Source: Ambrosia x helenae (taxonomy: Eukaryota > Streptophyta > Magnoliopsida > Asterales > Asteraceae). Taken from it: a stretch of 64,000 bases of DNA. Positions 35,581 to 47,349 of the stretch are shown here, one piece after another (within the stretch, counting starts at the first letter, position 1; every line of letters starts with the position of its first letter). Position numbers and translations under genes: made by a program. Under the pieces are notes generated by a model that had not been told where the DNA came from, made no database searches, and saw only the letters and a program-made list of their open reading frames with translations. The stretch covers positions 4,698,676 to 4,762,675 of the forward strand of contig CM061223.1 of NCBI GenBank assembly GCA_030844895.1, given 5' to 3'.

Positions 35581-36080
35581 TTATAAATCATCAAGCTTTT
35601 TTGGAAACACAGAACTTCGAGAAATCTTTCTTATGGTTTGAGTGATTTGGTCATTACCCTCAGAACCATTATTTTTATCTTCACTAGGTATCACATGCCC
35701 AGCCGTGTAAGCCTTTCTACTTTCATCATTGAACTGAGAACTTGATTGTTCATCCAAGTTATGGTGACTAGAAGGTGACTGCTGAGACCCATGTGTCTCT
35801 ACCTCTTCCTTACCTAAACCCATTCCCTCATCATCGGGCAGTTCTGTCTGATTGGATGTTTCACTTTCATAAAAATCAAAAAAGTTTAATGAGTCCAAAT
35901 CTTTAAAACTATTATCATAAATTTTTTTATAAACTTCCTTGTCTTTAAATGGAAAAACTGTTTCATAAAATTTCACATCTCTTGAAAAAGAGATGGTTTT
36001 GTTTTCCAAACTATAAACTTTATAACCTTTCTTCTCATTTGAGTAGCCTATCTAGTATAATGTAACACAAAGAATTTAAT
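35581..36080 (-). pseudogene. Copia integrase C-terminus and linker to RT
   Basis: The minus-strand frame 36009-35581 begins MENKTISFSRDVKFYETVFP, the typical end of the integrase region just before the RT. A Ser/Glu/Asp-rich linker follows. Upstream, to about 36080, a broken frame gives weaker pieces of the preceding integrase tail. No integrase core, protease or gag is found to the right of it. Confidence 0.8.
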
Positions 36081-36736
36081 CTCTTCCATTTGGTTTCACC
36101 TTATAAACTCATTCATTTTCCATCTCCCCACCAATGTTGGACAAACCAAACTTACATTCACTTATTGTAAAAAACAAATTAAAAGCCATAAAAACCATTT
36201 GAACCAAACCATACAGAAATTGTAAAAGCCACAAAAACCATTTGAACCAAACATGTTTCAGGTACTTTATTTTGAAGCTTTTATCAAACTTTCAGTATAA
36301 CCGTATCATGTGTATGAAGTTTAACTTATTATTGGGTTTGAAATAAATTTGCACCTACATAATGTTTATGAAGTTTAACCGTATCATCATATTCGCACCA
36401 ATATGTTCAATGCCTATGAGTTTATTATTATTATTATTATGTGTGAAAATAATTAATAGCTGGGTAAAGAATCAGTGGAGTGCTGCCTCCAAAAAAAGTG
36501 AAGGAAATCAGTGAAGTGATGTGGCAGTGCAGGATTGTTAGAAATCAGTGAAGTGAAAACATCTTCAGTGGAGCACCCCTTCCCCCTAATAACAAAAGAA
36601 CTCCAATCAAGCAATCAGCAACAGTTTCCAATCAAGATCTCCAAGCATAACCAGTAGTTTATAAACAACAGTACTAGCGGAAGACGATACCCAGAATATA
36701 CCCAAATAACTAGTATCAGACACAATCTAGACCTAG
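36081..36736. other. Copia leader region and deletion remnant
   Basis: Non-coding. It has a (TTA)n run (about 36421-36439), two copies of AACCATTTGAACCAAAC (about 36196 and 36236) and two of AAATCAGTGAAGTG near 36507-36556. Words near 36475-36530 (CCTCCAAAAAAAGTG, AGTGAAGTGATGTGGCA) recur at about 55115-55155, suggesting a small shared MITE. Gag and most of integrase should be here in a full element. Confidence 0.5.
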
Positions 36737-36749
36737 AGCTCTGATACCA
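36737..36749 (-). other. Copia primer-binding site, initiator-Met tRNA
   Basis: On the minus strand TGGTATCAGAGCT directly abuts the 5' LTR, which fixes the element's orientation. Confidence 0.93.
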
Positions 36750-37198
36750 TGTCAAAACACATGATATCAGAATAAAAACTTTTATTGAAAATAAACTCAA
36801 ATCAAAAGATTACAACTCTAGAAACTAAAACAACTTATTACAAAACAAATAGTGGAAAACTCTCTACAAAACTCAACACTAAACAATCTAGTTTGTAACT
36901 AGACTCAACAACTTTATCAGATTCGAGATGAATCTGATAACTAATCCTCACAAACCCTAGATGAAATAAGAGAGATAAGAGATACAGAGAAATGGAACGA
37001 CTGAAACTAGTAACAGGAGAAGATCAGCTGCTTATATAGACCAAAATCTTGGCTTGGGAGAAAACACACCCGAACCTCTGGTAGTCGTTGGATCATGTCA
37101 AAGAAACACACTTTGACATGATCACCACCGTTGATTAACTTTCACATGGATTGCCACATAGATTAAAACCAACGAGACTGGGCTTCTATCTTGGACAT
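36750..37198 (-). repeat. Copia 5' LTR, inner segment
   Basis: Matches the 3' LTR from its TGTCAAAACACATG end to GGACAT, where the three-LTR element enters. Its last five bases GACAT (37194-37198) are one copy of the target duplication. Compared with the 3' LTR it lacks about 13 bases after GAGACTG. Confidence 0.92.
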
Positions 37199-38846
37199 TG
37201 ATATGCGTCAATTTATACATATAAAAGCCCCAATTTAACTCTCATCTATATATGTTTTTGGCCTTATACATGATGAATTGGTACTTATTTGGTATCTTTA
37301 TGATTACAGGTCTTAAACGGTGTCCATGAAGCAAACCGGATAAAAAACAGACCGTTTCTTCACATTCTGCACATTCTGCACAATCTGCAGGTTTTGGCAC
37401 TCCCGTGCGCCCTGGTGGCACTCCCGTGCAGACCAGATTGGCACTCGCGTGCACCAGCCCGTGCAGGCATGCTTGCACTCCCAGGTGCACTCCCGTGCAC
37501 CATCCCGTGCGAGATCTGACAGTTCTATAAAACAGAGCAGAACGTCATTTTTAGGGTATTGGGTGATTTTTGGGCGATTTTGGGCGATTTTCTGGGCATG
37601 TAAGCTGCTGTGAAGCCGATTAACAAGCTTAGGAAGCAATCCAAGTCCATTAACGTCATCCAATCCATCATAACCTTGCTTGTTTATGGTTTGATTCTTG
37701 ACCTAATATTATATCAAATCTGATTTTGTAGCTTTGTTATGTTGTTATGATTAGTATTTGTAAACCTACGGGTAAAAACAATACTTAGCTTGTTCTTATT
37801 TATCGTTTGTATGTTGTTTTGTTTGAATGAATCATTAAGCTTTATGTTCATATTGAATCTTCATGATTTGTATGTAAACTCTCCTGTTGTTGTTGTAGTC
37901 TCGTTTGATATTGTTGTGCCTTGGAGGATTAACAAAGTATAGGTTAGATATGGTTAAAAACTCCTAGTTTATGCTTTGTTAACAAAGTTAATAACTTGTT
38001 AGTAACTTTGTGCCATGAAACTGTAACCGGGTATTGGTTTACTAAAAGGTAGTTTCAATAATAACCGAGAGTATTGACTTGCACGTAAAATAGCTTTAAT
38101 CGGCTAAATCGTGTTATTGCGCGTCTTTGACATGATTAATGATCTTTGTTTAGAGATTTTGGTTGAAATCGCTTTCTTAGTAGATTTATGTTCAAAGCGT
38201 GCAAGATGAGATTGATTGTGTATGAATCTAGTTTATGCTCGTTGTTGTGGCTATATTATGTTTATCAGTGTAGCTTTCTCAATTGAGTGAGGTTGAGGAC
38301 TCCCGAAAGGTGATACTAACTTATATTTAAGGATTTACATGAGTGCATATCAATTGCTCGCTAATGAACAAGTTTAGGTGGTTAGCATGTGTTATCGTGG
38401 TAGCCTTCCGAAGAGTTGTCATGTTAGGATGCCCGAAAGGGACACTAACTGTCGGAAAATAGGAATATTGATTTAAGTGTTTGGTTCTATTCAAACTTAG
38501 TTACATGCTTAGGTTGTATGAAAACAAGTCTTTATATATCTATTTTTCTATTTGGAGTCTTATATATATATATTTGCTATGCTTAGTTTAAATTAGATTA
38601 AATTAGTTAAAACTTAAAACAAACATTCACTATCTTTTCTTACCGGTAAATCAGTGACAACGGTTCAGTACAATCGCTCTGTGCGTGTCCATGGATCGAT
38701 ACTTGGTTCTTATCTATGCTTTACTACATATGTGACAGGGTGCGCTTGCCCTTTAATGTGTGTTCTAATGTTAAGATTAAAATCATTTTTATAAATTTAA
38801 AACACGAGTTGCGCGAGCGTATTTTATGTATGCTCAGAGAACACCA
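37199..38846 (+). repeat. LTR 1 of the tandem element
   Basis: 1648 bp, TGATATGCGTCAATTTATAC to GAGAACACCA. It holds a GTGC-rich minisatellite (GGCACTCCCGTGC-type units, 37397-37507). Confidence 0.95.
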
Positions 38847-38852
38847 AGTTTT

Positions 38853-38871
38853 TGGCGCCGTTGCCGGGGAC
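38853..38871 (+). other. Primer-binding site, first internal region
   Basis: TGGCGCCGTTGCCGGGGAC, six bases after LTR 1. This sequence is the usual Asp-tRNA type primer site of Athila/Tat elements. Confidence 0.88.
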
Positions 38872-39909
38872 GCGACGAGCTTTAGGAACGGACCGAGTCA
38901 ACTTTTTACCAGTGTACATGCTTGTGAATACTTGTTTATACTTCGTTGATTCATTATTTCATTAATTTAATTGCATATATGATTCATTGATTTTTTATTA
39001 GATTTATCTGTCTGTTGATATATTGGATTGATTTTAGATTGGTTCATAGGTTTGCATATATATTTTTTCATTTTTTTTGCTTATTGGATTGAATTGATTA
39101 TTATTCATTCATTAGGATGTTGATAGATTTAATTTGTTAAATATTGGATTTATTGGTTTGTCTATGAATTTGATTGATTCATTATTTGATTTATTTGTCC
39201 GGATTCGGACTAATTGTTAATTTTTAGATTTGAAAAGTTAAATTCTTTATTTATTGACCATGTGTTCATATGTTTATCTGTTTATATAATTTTAATTTTT
39301 GTGTATATTTAGTTTTTATGTAAATAGATAATGGAAGTCTGGGTATGTTACGTTTGAATTTGATAGTACGGATGCTTTTATAAAAGGTTTGGGTTAAGAA
39401 AAACTGGGAAATTTATTTAATATAGAAGTGGTTTTAATAAAAATAATTTTCTGTGAAAAATGCTCCCTTGCGATTCGCAAAGAAGCTGGGCTTATGGTTT
39501 CGCCTTTAGCGAGTTCCTAATTACCCGGGTTTTTATCTTTTATTTTTCGCGATACGCGAACAGGATCACCAGAGTCCTTCGCGTGACGTGAATAGCCGCT
39601 ATCTTCCGTTTTTAACTCCATTCATTGGCATCCATCATCATTTTCATCTACTATCTTCCGTTATATTATTTTTTCCGGTGAAAAAGGGTTGTTTTCGCGC
39701 AAGCAAAAGACGGTCTTTATCTTGTTGCGACGCGCGAACACCTTGAGTCATTATACTTGCACCACGCGAGAAGCGGTCTATACTTCTTCGCGGTGCTTGA
39801 GTGACTCAGATTTCGCTGAAAATTTTATATATTTTCATATTTGTATGTTGTCATATTTTTATGTTTGGTGTATAATTTTTAGTATTTTGATTTTACATAT
39901 TTTTTTATT
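38872..39909 (+). other. Non-coding internal region 1, left part
   Basis: AT-rich, where gag would be in an autonomous relative. Only short ORFs occur; one (from 39689) encodes SRKQKTVFILLRRANTLSHY and recurs in copy 2 as part of the repeat. No gag, protease or RT motifs. Confidence 0.7.
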
Positions 39910-40699
39910 GAGTAAACTGCCATTTTCGTCCTTGAGGTTTGACACTTTTTGCCAGTTTCATCCAAAAGATTTTTTTTTCTCAACTGACTCCACTAGTTTT
40001 CAAATTCTTGCTGGTTTCGTCCAAGTGCCTAACTCCGTTAGTCAATCTCAGTTAATTGAGGGGCAGTTTTGTCATTTTATTGTTGCCAAACACCTTTTAT
40101 TCCTGCTATTAAACTTGTCACCAAACACCCCTCTAGCTAGTTCCTACACCCGCATCCAAACATCCCCTAATCTGTCCCTCCTTTATACCCAACACAAGAA
40201 TAATAATCCCAAACCTCTCTCTCTCTCTTTCTCTCTCTCGCAGCACTCTCTCTCTACCCTCACTCGTCTCTCTCTCTTCTCCCTGTGGTAGGAGCCGGCC
40301 GACCACCTCCCATGGTGGCGGCGGCGTATTGTGACTGGAACGAAGGAGAGCAGAAGCCGGGGGCGGGGGTTGTTGGTTCGAGTAGTGTGGTGGTCCGATT
40401 GTGGCTGCAGGATGGTTTATTGGCTTGGGTTCGAGTGTTTTGAGGTCCGATCAGTGGTCTTTGGTGGTGATGGTCCGGCAAAGCCCAAAAACGGGCAGAG
40501 ATAGGCGATAAGTGATGTTGTTTGGGGCTGGTTGGTGGTGATTCGAGTGGGTTTAGTCCGGTTCAGGTGATGAGGTCCGAGCATGGATGAGCCGATAATG
40601 GTGGTTGTTGGAAGTGAATTTGGATGGTCCGAGCATAGGAGGAAGGATGAAGTCGGGTGGTGGAGATAAGGCGACGACTGGTGGAGGTGAGGCCACAAG

Positions 40700-40840
40700 T
40701 GGTGCGGGAGGCGGAGATGGAGGGGGAGGTGATGGTGGAGGAGGTGATGGAGGCGGAGGTGAGGGTGGAGGGGGCGATGGTGGAGGAGGTGATGGTGGCG
40801 GTGGTGATGGTGGAGGAGGGGATGGTGGAGGTGGTGGTTA
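40700..40840 (+). repeat. GGTGATGGTGGAGG minisatellite
   Basis: Repeats of 12-15 bases that would encode GGGDGGGG on the plus strand. It lies inside the MULE MITE and is not a host gene. Confidence 0.85.
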
Positions 40841-40867
40841 ACCAGAGCTTTTGAGTTAGGATTTGTG

Positions 40868-40869
<2 letters not shown>

Positions 40870-40927
<58 letters not shown>
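40870..40927 (+). repeat. (TTA)n microsatellite
   Basis: About nineteen uninterrupted TTA units. Confidence 0.95.
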
Positions 40928-40928
<1 letters not shown>

Positions 40929-41171
40929 ATACAGATAATATTTGGATTGACAACTTTACCCCTCAGTTAACTGAGATTGACTAACGGAGTTAGGCACTTG
41001 GACGAAACCAGCAAGAATTTGAAAACTAGTGGAGCCAGTTGAGAAAAAAAAATCTTTTGGATGAAACTGGCAAAAAGTGCCAAACCTCAAGGACGAAAAT
41101 GGCAGTTTACTCTTTTTTATTTTTCATAGATTGAGTCTGTATTTATCTTTGTACATTGTGTCAGTCTAATC

Positions 41172-41426
41172 ATGGGATGGTTGATGTTCTTTTCAATGCT
41201 CGATCGATCTTCTCGCCCGTACTCAATCTCCATTCGGGCGAAAGCGATCTTAAAGAAAATCTTTTATGAAAACGGCCATTCCAAGAAGTTTAAAGTCCAT
41301 ATGGACGAGTCCATAAATCAAAATGGACTAAGTTTGAAAGTCAACGGTCATCTCTTAAAAGCTTACATTGATGGACCAATTGACCCGACTGTGGAGGTAA
41401 TTGAACTCCACGCTCCGTGCACCTAA
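41172..41426 (+). pseudogene. Integrase C-terminal tail remnant, copy 1
   Basis: An 84-codon open frame. The part from KKFKVHMDESINQNGLSLKV to NGHLLKAYIDGP resembles the tail of Athila/Tat polyproteins, where a conserved F-KVNGHRLK-Y segment closes the integrase region. The N-terminal half (RSSRPYSISIRAKAILKK) is less clear. Nothing else of gag-pol remains upstream, so a large deletion removed the coding region and kept this end. It is identical in the second internal region. Confidence 0.55.
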
Positions 41427-44363
41427 ACAAGCGTGGGGAAATGAGTCTAGCTAGTGACTCGTTAATAAAATTAGCGCGGTGTGTATGGGCGCGCCAAATT
41501 GTATACATGTTCATAGCTTAGAGTAGTTTGTAGTTAAATTGCTTAGTTTCTAACTTGTTTGCCTAGTTTGTTTTTAGTCATTGCAGGATTGATTCGCGCC
41601 TTGTGATTATGTGGATAGTCGCTTCACATTCATGGTAATATACTAAGAAGCGTCGCAAAACAGGTATGTTGGTTGTTTGGGTCAAAACGGACAAGTGCAT
41701 GCGCTTTTGGGTGAAAAACTGCAGCAAAATAACACATCAGCTTGTAGTGAGCGCCCGCTCGGAGAGACCGAGCGGGGCGTGCACAGAGCCCAGTATTAAA
41801 AAAAAAAATTCTGACGGCCGCTCACTGAGAGTGAGCGTCCGCTCATTGAGTCTGGTCGAGTTTAAGCAGGGGCAGTTTTGGCATTTCACTTTAAATTTAC
41901 AAAATCTCAACCCTAAAACCAATATGAACGGCCGCTCAAGTAATATTCACCCAAAATGCTTGCACTTGCTCTCAAAGAAACACCCAATCACCTATCAATT
42001 CCACATCCAGATCTTCAAGTCCAAGGTATGAATCTCTTGAATTCTTGCAATTTTTTTTGTTCTAGTGTAATGTAATCTAGTTTTATGCAATCTTTTCTGA
42101 ATTTTTGGGTCTCTTCATAAATGTTTAACAAACCCTAAAGTTTTTAGATGGATTGTTTGCTTTGCTAGTATAGATTAGGGTATATTATTGTCCAAATCTT
42201 TGAGTTTTTGGGTTTTCTTCATAATGTCCAAATCAAATCCGAAAATTTTAAAGATTTGTTTGAATTTTTAGCATAATATTTAGTGTAATTTAGCATAATA
42301 ATAGATTAATCTCATGTTATGCTTATATTATAGTGTTTATCTTAGTGTAAATTAGGTTTGTTCATGAATTTTGGGGATTCTTCATAATTATTCAAAAGTC
42401 CCCAAATTCCATATGTTCTAGTGTGTAGATTGTTGTTAATTATCTTAAGTTTTGGGGTTTCTTCATAATGGTTTAACAAAACCCAAAATTTTAAGATTGT
42501 TAGTGTTTTTTATCTTAGTTTAGATAAGTACTGTTCATGAAACTTTGGGGCTTTCTTCATAATCGGACAAATGAGCCCCAAGTTTCTTTGATACTTCATA
42601 AACATTCGTATTTTATTTCAGTATTGTTTATTTGGTTTGAATAATGAGATGATGAATGGATTTGATATATTTTGTTTTGTCAAGAATGTTGGAAGTGCAG
42701 GGAACTGACGAGCACCGGTATGGATGCTCAATGCAGTCACCATGCTTTTCGGGATATCACCAACAGGGGAGTATTATTCTCCTTTTTCACACGATAGTTA
42801 GCTATTTCATAAACGCTTTCTATTTTCACATTGGGGACAATGTGACGTTTAAGTGTGGGGAGGGTAACTATGTTAACTTTACTCAGCTTACACTATAGTC
42901 TAGCTCTTCATAATGCTTTACTATTTTTTGAGTCACATTGAGGACAATGTGATATTCAAGTGTGGGGAGGGTTGTTAACAATATTAGCTTTGCTTGTCCC
43001 AAGTTGTGAAAAAAAAAACTCCCAGTTTTTATTTTCTTATGGCATAACATAAAGCAAAAAAGCCGTGAATTCTTTATAATTTTTGTAAATTAGTACGGTT
43101 GGTTATGTTTTAGGAAGCATTAGATTTGATAAAAGCGGACAATCCAAATGAAAAACAATAGAGTTTGATAAGCGTGGTAAACAAAAGAGTGACTGGCATG
43201 TTAATTTTTACACTTATACCCATTCCTTCCGTTACATGAGCATTCTTTTTGAGCCTTTTATTGCTTTTTCGATACTTGCTCGCTATATGCGAAATATGAG
43301 TGTGCTGAATGGCTTATGTGATTTAGAACTTGTTATTAGCATACTTTTCGAGATCATATATGTGTAGATTTGCATGAAAGTGATTGAGGCATTTAGGATA
43401 CCCTTTTGACTTAAGCCTTTTCTTTTCGTTTTATCTGTTTCCCGCACATAAATGTTATCCACTAGTTAACCATGTTGAGCCTATATCCGTGTTTTTTTCT
43501 TACTTAACCCACCATTTCACCACTAAACCAAATTTAGCCTTTTTTACTTTAAACCTTTTGTGTTGAAACTCGGTTTAGGTTATTGTTTGACTCATTTTAT
43601 GTTATAGTTCATGTTCGGGCTTTTAGATCTCGTGTTTTGTATATATTCTCGTTATAGTTTTCAGTTATATTCAGTATTGTAAGCTTGTTAAAAAAAAAAG
43701 AAAAAAAAGAAAAAAAATAGAAAAAATAAATAAAAAAAGAAAAAAAGAAAAACAAATCAGAAAAAATAGTATACCCTAAAATAGGGTGAATTAACAATGT
43801 TTGAGCAGTTTTCAGGGCTTGAAAGTTAGAATTTCATGGTTAGCTCGAATTAAATAAAATTCGCCTATATTCGCGTGTGGTTTGTATAGTTTATGTTTGT
43901 ATCTATTAGTTAGACATAACCGCCGAGTTTTAGCCGTTTTGTCACTTTAAATATCCATTCCACACCCTTTACCTTTGCCTATCATTACAACCCACAAGTC
44001 CTCTTGATTTATGCATTTCTATATATGAATTGGTAGAGATTAGATCTTTTAACAAGCATATGATATCGCACAAGTCATTGTCTAGGCATTGAGTGTTTAC
44101 ACATACACAATTCATATGTATGATCCATAAATAAGCCGAGTGTGTGTGAACACTGTGAGTGGTGTAAAGATATGCATGCTTAGTCGATTTGATGTTAACC
44201 ATTGCTTTTGATTTCTATATTTCCAAGTGCTTGTCAGTTTGAAATCTTTGATGATGTCTTTTGACAAACCAGCTAGCCATCTGATTTATTAACTTTCCGG
44301 TTCGCTACTCATGTTGCCATTGGGAGTGTTGAGTTTTCTATTGCTTAGGGACAAGCAATGTTT
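41427..44363 (+). other. Non-coding internal region 1, right part
   Basis: Typical of the spacer after pol in Athila/Tat-like elements. Two hairpin words lie at 42827-42844 (CACATTGGGGACAATGTG) and 42934-42951 (CACATTGAGGACAATGTG), each followed by AAGTGTGGGGAGGG. Five or so repeats of TTTTGGG-TTTCTTCATAA type lie between 42100 and 42560. An A-rich run with G interruptions is at 43689-43768. The same features recur in copy 2. Confidence 0.65.
42827..42951 (+). repeat. Paired CACATTG-CAATGTG hairpins
   Basis: Two imperfect copies 107 bases apart, each a 7-bp inverted repeat with a GGGA or AGGA loop, each followed by a GTGTGGGGAGGG purine tract. They look like duplicated polypurine-type ends. 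Counterparts in copy 2 lie near 48750-48890. Confidence 0.75.
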
Positions 44364-44378
44364 AAGTGTGGGGATGTT
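44364..44378 (+). other. Polypurine-like tract before LTR 2
   Basis: AAGTGTGGGGATGTT abuts the TGATATGCG start of LTR 2. Confidence 0.7.
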
Positions 44379-45980
44379 TGATATGCGTCAATTTATACAT
44401 ATAAAAGCCCCAATTTAACTCTCATCTATATATGTTTTTGGCCTTATACATGATGAATTGGTACTTATTTGGTATCTTTATGATTACAGGTCTTAAACGG
44501 TGTCCATGAAGCAAACCGGATAAAAAACAGACAGTTTCTTCACATTCTGCACATTCTGCACAATCTGCAGGTTTTGGCACTCCCGTGCGCCCTGGTGGCA
44601 CTCCCGTGCAGACCAGATTGGCACTCGCGTGCACCAGCCCGTGCGAGATCTGACAGTTCTATAAAACAGAGCAGAACGTCATTTTTAGGGTATTGGGTGA
44701 TTTTTGGGCGATTTTGGGCGATTTTCTGGGCATGTAAGCTGCTGTGAAGCCGATTAACAAGCTTAGGAAGCAATCCAAGTCCATTAACGTCATCCAATCC
44801 ATCATAACCTTGCTTGTTTATGGTTTGATTCTTGACCTAATATTATATCAAATCTGATTTTGAAGCTTTGTTATGTTGTTATGATTAGTATTTGTAAACC
44901 TACGGGTAAAAACAATACTTAGCTTGTTCTTATTTATCGTTTGTATGTTGTTTTGTTTGAATGAATCATTAAGCTTTATGTTCATATTGAATCTTCATGA
45001 TTTGTATGTAAACTCTCCTGTTGTTGTTGTAGTCTCGTTTGATATTGTTGTGCCTTGGAGGATTAACAAAGTATAGGTTAGATATGGTTAAAAACTCCTA
45101 GTTTATGCTTTGTTAACAAAGTTAATAACTTGTTAGTAACTTTGTGCCATGAAACTGTAACCGGGTATTGGTTTACTAAAAGGTAGTTTCAATAATAACC
45201 GAGAGTATTGACTTGCACGTAAAATAGCTTTAATCGGCTAAATCGTGTTATTGCGCGTCTTTGACATGATTAATGATCTTTGTTTAGAGATTTTGGTTGA
45301 AATCGCTTTCTTAGTAGATTTATGTTCAAAGCGTGCAAGATGAGATTGATTGTGTATGAATCTAGTTTATGCTCGTTGTTGTGGCTATATTATGTTTATC
45401 AGTGTAGCTTTCTCAATTGAGTGAGGTTGAGGACTCCCGAAAGGTGATACTAACTTATATTTAAGGATTTACATGAGTGCATATCAATTGCTCGCTAATG
45501 AACAAGTTTAGGTGGTTAGCATGTGTTATCGTGGTAGCCTTCCGAAGAGTTGTCATGTTAGGATGCCCGAAAGGGACACTAACTGTCGGAAAATAGGAAT
45601 ATTGATTTAAGTGTTTGGTTCTATTCAAACTTAGTTACATGCTTAGGTTGTATGAAAACAAGTCTTTATATATCTATTTTTCTATTTGGAGTCTTATATA
45701 TATATATTTGCTATGCTTAGTTTAAATTAGATTAAATTAGTTAAAACTTAAAACAAACATTCACTATCTTTTCTTACCGGTAAATCAGTGACAACGGTTC
45801 AGTACAATCGCTCTGTGCGTGTCCATGGATCGATACTTGGTTCTTATCTATGCTTTACTACATATGTGACAGGGTGCGCTTGCCCTTTAATGTGTGTTCT
45901 AATGTTAAGATTAAAATCATTTTTATAAATTTAAAACACGAGTTGCGCGAGCGTATTTTATGTATGCTCAGAGAACACCA
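44379..45980 (+). repeat. LTR 2 of the tandem element (shared)
   Basis: 1602 bp. It is 46 bases shorter than LTR 1 through one deletion between two CCCGTGC repeats in its GTGC minisatellite. It agrees with LTR 3 against LTR 1 at two positions (GACAGTTTC, TTTTGAAGC). Confidence 0.95.
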
Positions 45981-45986
45981 AGTTTT

Positions 45987-46005
45987 TGGCGCCGTTGCCG
46001 GGGAC
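45987..46005 (+). other. Primer-binding site, second internal region
   Basis: TGGCGCCGTTGCCGGGGAC, same spacing from the LTR as in the first. Confidence 0.88.
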
Positions 46006-47094
46006 GCGACGAGCTTTAGGAACGGACCGAGTCAACTTTTTACCAGTGTACATGCTTGTGAATACTTGTTTATACTTCGTTGATTCATTATTTCATTAAT
46101 TTAATTGCATATATGATTCATTGATTTTTTATTAGATTTATCTGTCTGTTGATATATTGGATTGATTTTAGATTGGTTCATAGGTTTGCATATATATTTT
46201 TTCATTTTTTTTGCTTATTGGATTGAATTGATTATTATTCATTCATTAGGATGTTGATAGATTTAATTTGTTAAATATTGGATTTATTGGTTTGTCTATG
46301 AATTTGATTGATTCATTATTTGATTTATTTGTCCGGATTCGGACTAATTGTTAATTTTTAGATTTGAAAAGTTAAATTCTTTATTTATTGACCATGTGTT
46401 CATATGTTTATCTGTTTATATAATTTTAATTTTTGTGTATATTTAGTTTTTATGTAAATAGATAATGGAAGTCTGGGTATGTTACGTTTGAATTTGATAG
46501 TACGGATGCTTTTATAAAAGGTTTGGGTTAAGAAAAACTGGGAAATTTATTTAATATAGAAGTGGTTTTAATAAAAATAATTTTCTGTGAAAAATGCTCC
46601 CTTGCGATTCACAAAGAAGCTGGGCTTATGGTTTCGCCTTTAGCGAGTTCCTAATTACCCCGGGTTTTTATCTTTTATTTTTCGCGATACGCGAACAGGA
46701 TCACCAGAGTCCTTCGCGTGACGTGAATAGCCGCTATCTTCCGTTTTTAACTCCATTCATTGGCATCCATCATCATTTTCATCTACTATCTTCCGTTATA
46801 TTATTTTTTCCGGTGAAAAAGGGTTGTTTTCGCGCAAGCAAAAGACGGTCTTTATCTTGTTGCGACGCGCGAACACCTTGAGTCATTATACTTGCACCAC
46901 GCGAGAAGCGGTCTATACTTCTTCGCGGTGCTTGAGTGACTCAGATTTCGCTGAAAATTTTATATATTTTCATATTTGTATGTTGTCATATTTTTATGTT
47001 TGGTGTATAATTTTTAGTATTTTGATTTTACATATTTTTTTATTTTTCATAGATTGAGTCTGTATTTATCTTTGTACATTGTGTCAGTCTAATC

Positions 47095-47349
47095 ATGGGA
47101 TGGTTGATGTTCTTTTCAATGCTCGATCGATCTTCTCGCCCGTACTCAATCTCCATTCGGGCGAAAGCGATCTTAAAGAAAATCTTTTATGAAAACGGCC
47201 ATTCCAAGAAGTTTAAAGTCCATATGGACGAGTCCATAAATCAAAATGGACTAAGTTTGAAAGTCAACGGTCATCTCTTAAAAGCTTACATTGATGGACC
47301 AATTGACCCGACTGTGGAGGTAATTGAACTCCACGCTCCGTGCACCTAA
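47095..47349 (+). pseudogene. Integrase C-terminal tail remnant, copy 2
   Basis: Same 84 codons as 41172-41426, without change. The flanks are also the same except that the MULE MITE is absent just upstream, so the original junction CATATTTTTTTATTTTTCAT can be read. There is no intact gag-pol in this copy either. Confidence 0.55.

Larger units (their letters stand above)
39910..41112. mobile_element. MULE MITE in internal region 1
   Basis: 1203 bp with perfect 9-bp duplications TTTTTTATT (39901-39909 and 41113-41121). The empty site is intact in internal region 2 near 47035. Inverted repeats are about 165 bp (GAGTAAACTGCCATTTTCGT...) with a handful of mismatches. A 9-bp duplication plus long TIRs are the marks of Mutator-like elements. 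The middle holds a CT-rich stretch (40216-40282), a Gly-coding GGTGATGGTGGAGG repeat (about 40700-40840) and a (TTA)n microsatellite (40870-40927). No transposase is encoded. Confidence 0.95.

Noticed and set aside
37242..37663. Cys-rich minus-strand ORFs in the LTR
   Set aside because: Made by the GTGC minisatellite, repeated in the other LTRs, and antisense to the element.
38716..38949. 77-codon ORF repeated at 45850-46083
   Set aside because: Spans the LTR end and primer-binding site, which are non-coding by position.
40605..40841. Gly-rich plus-strand ORF like a GRP cell-wall protein
   Set aside because: Product of a minisatellite inside a MULE MITE, with no signal peptide.
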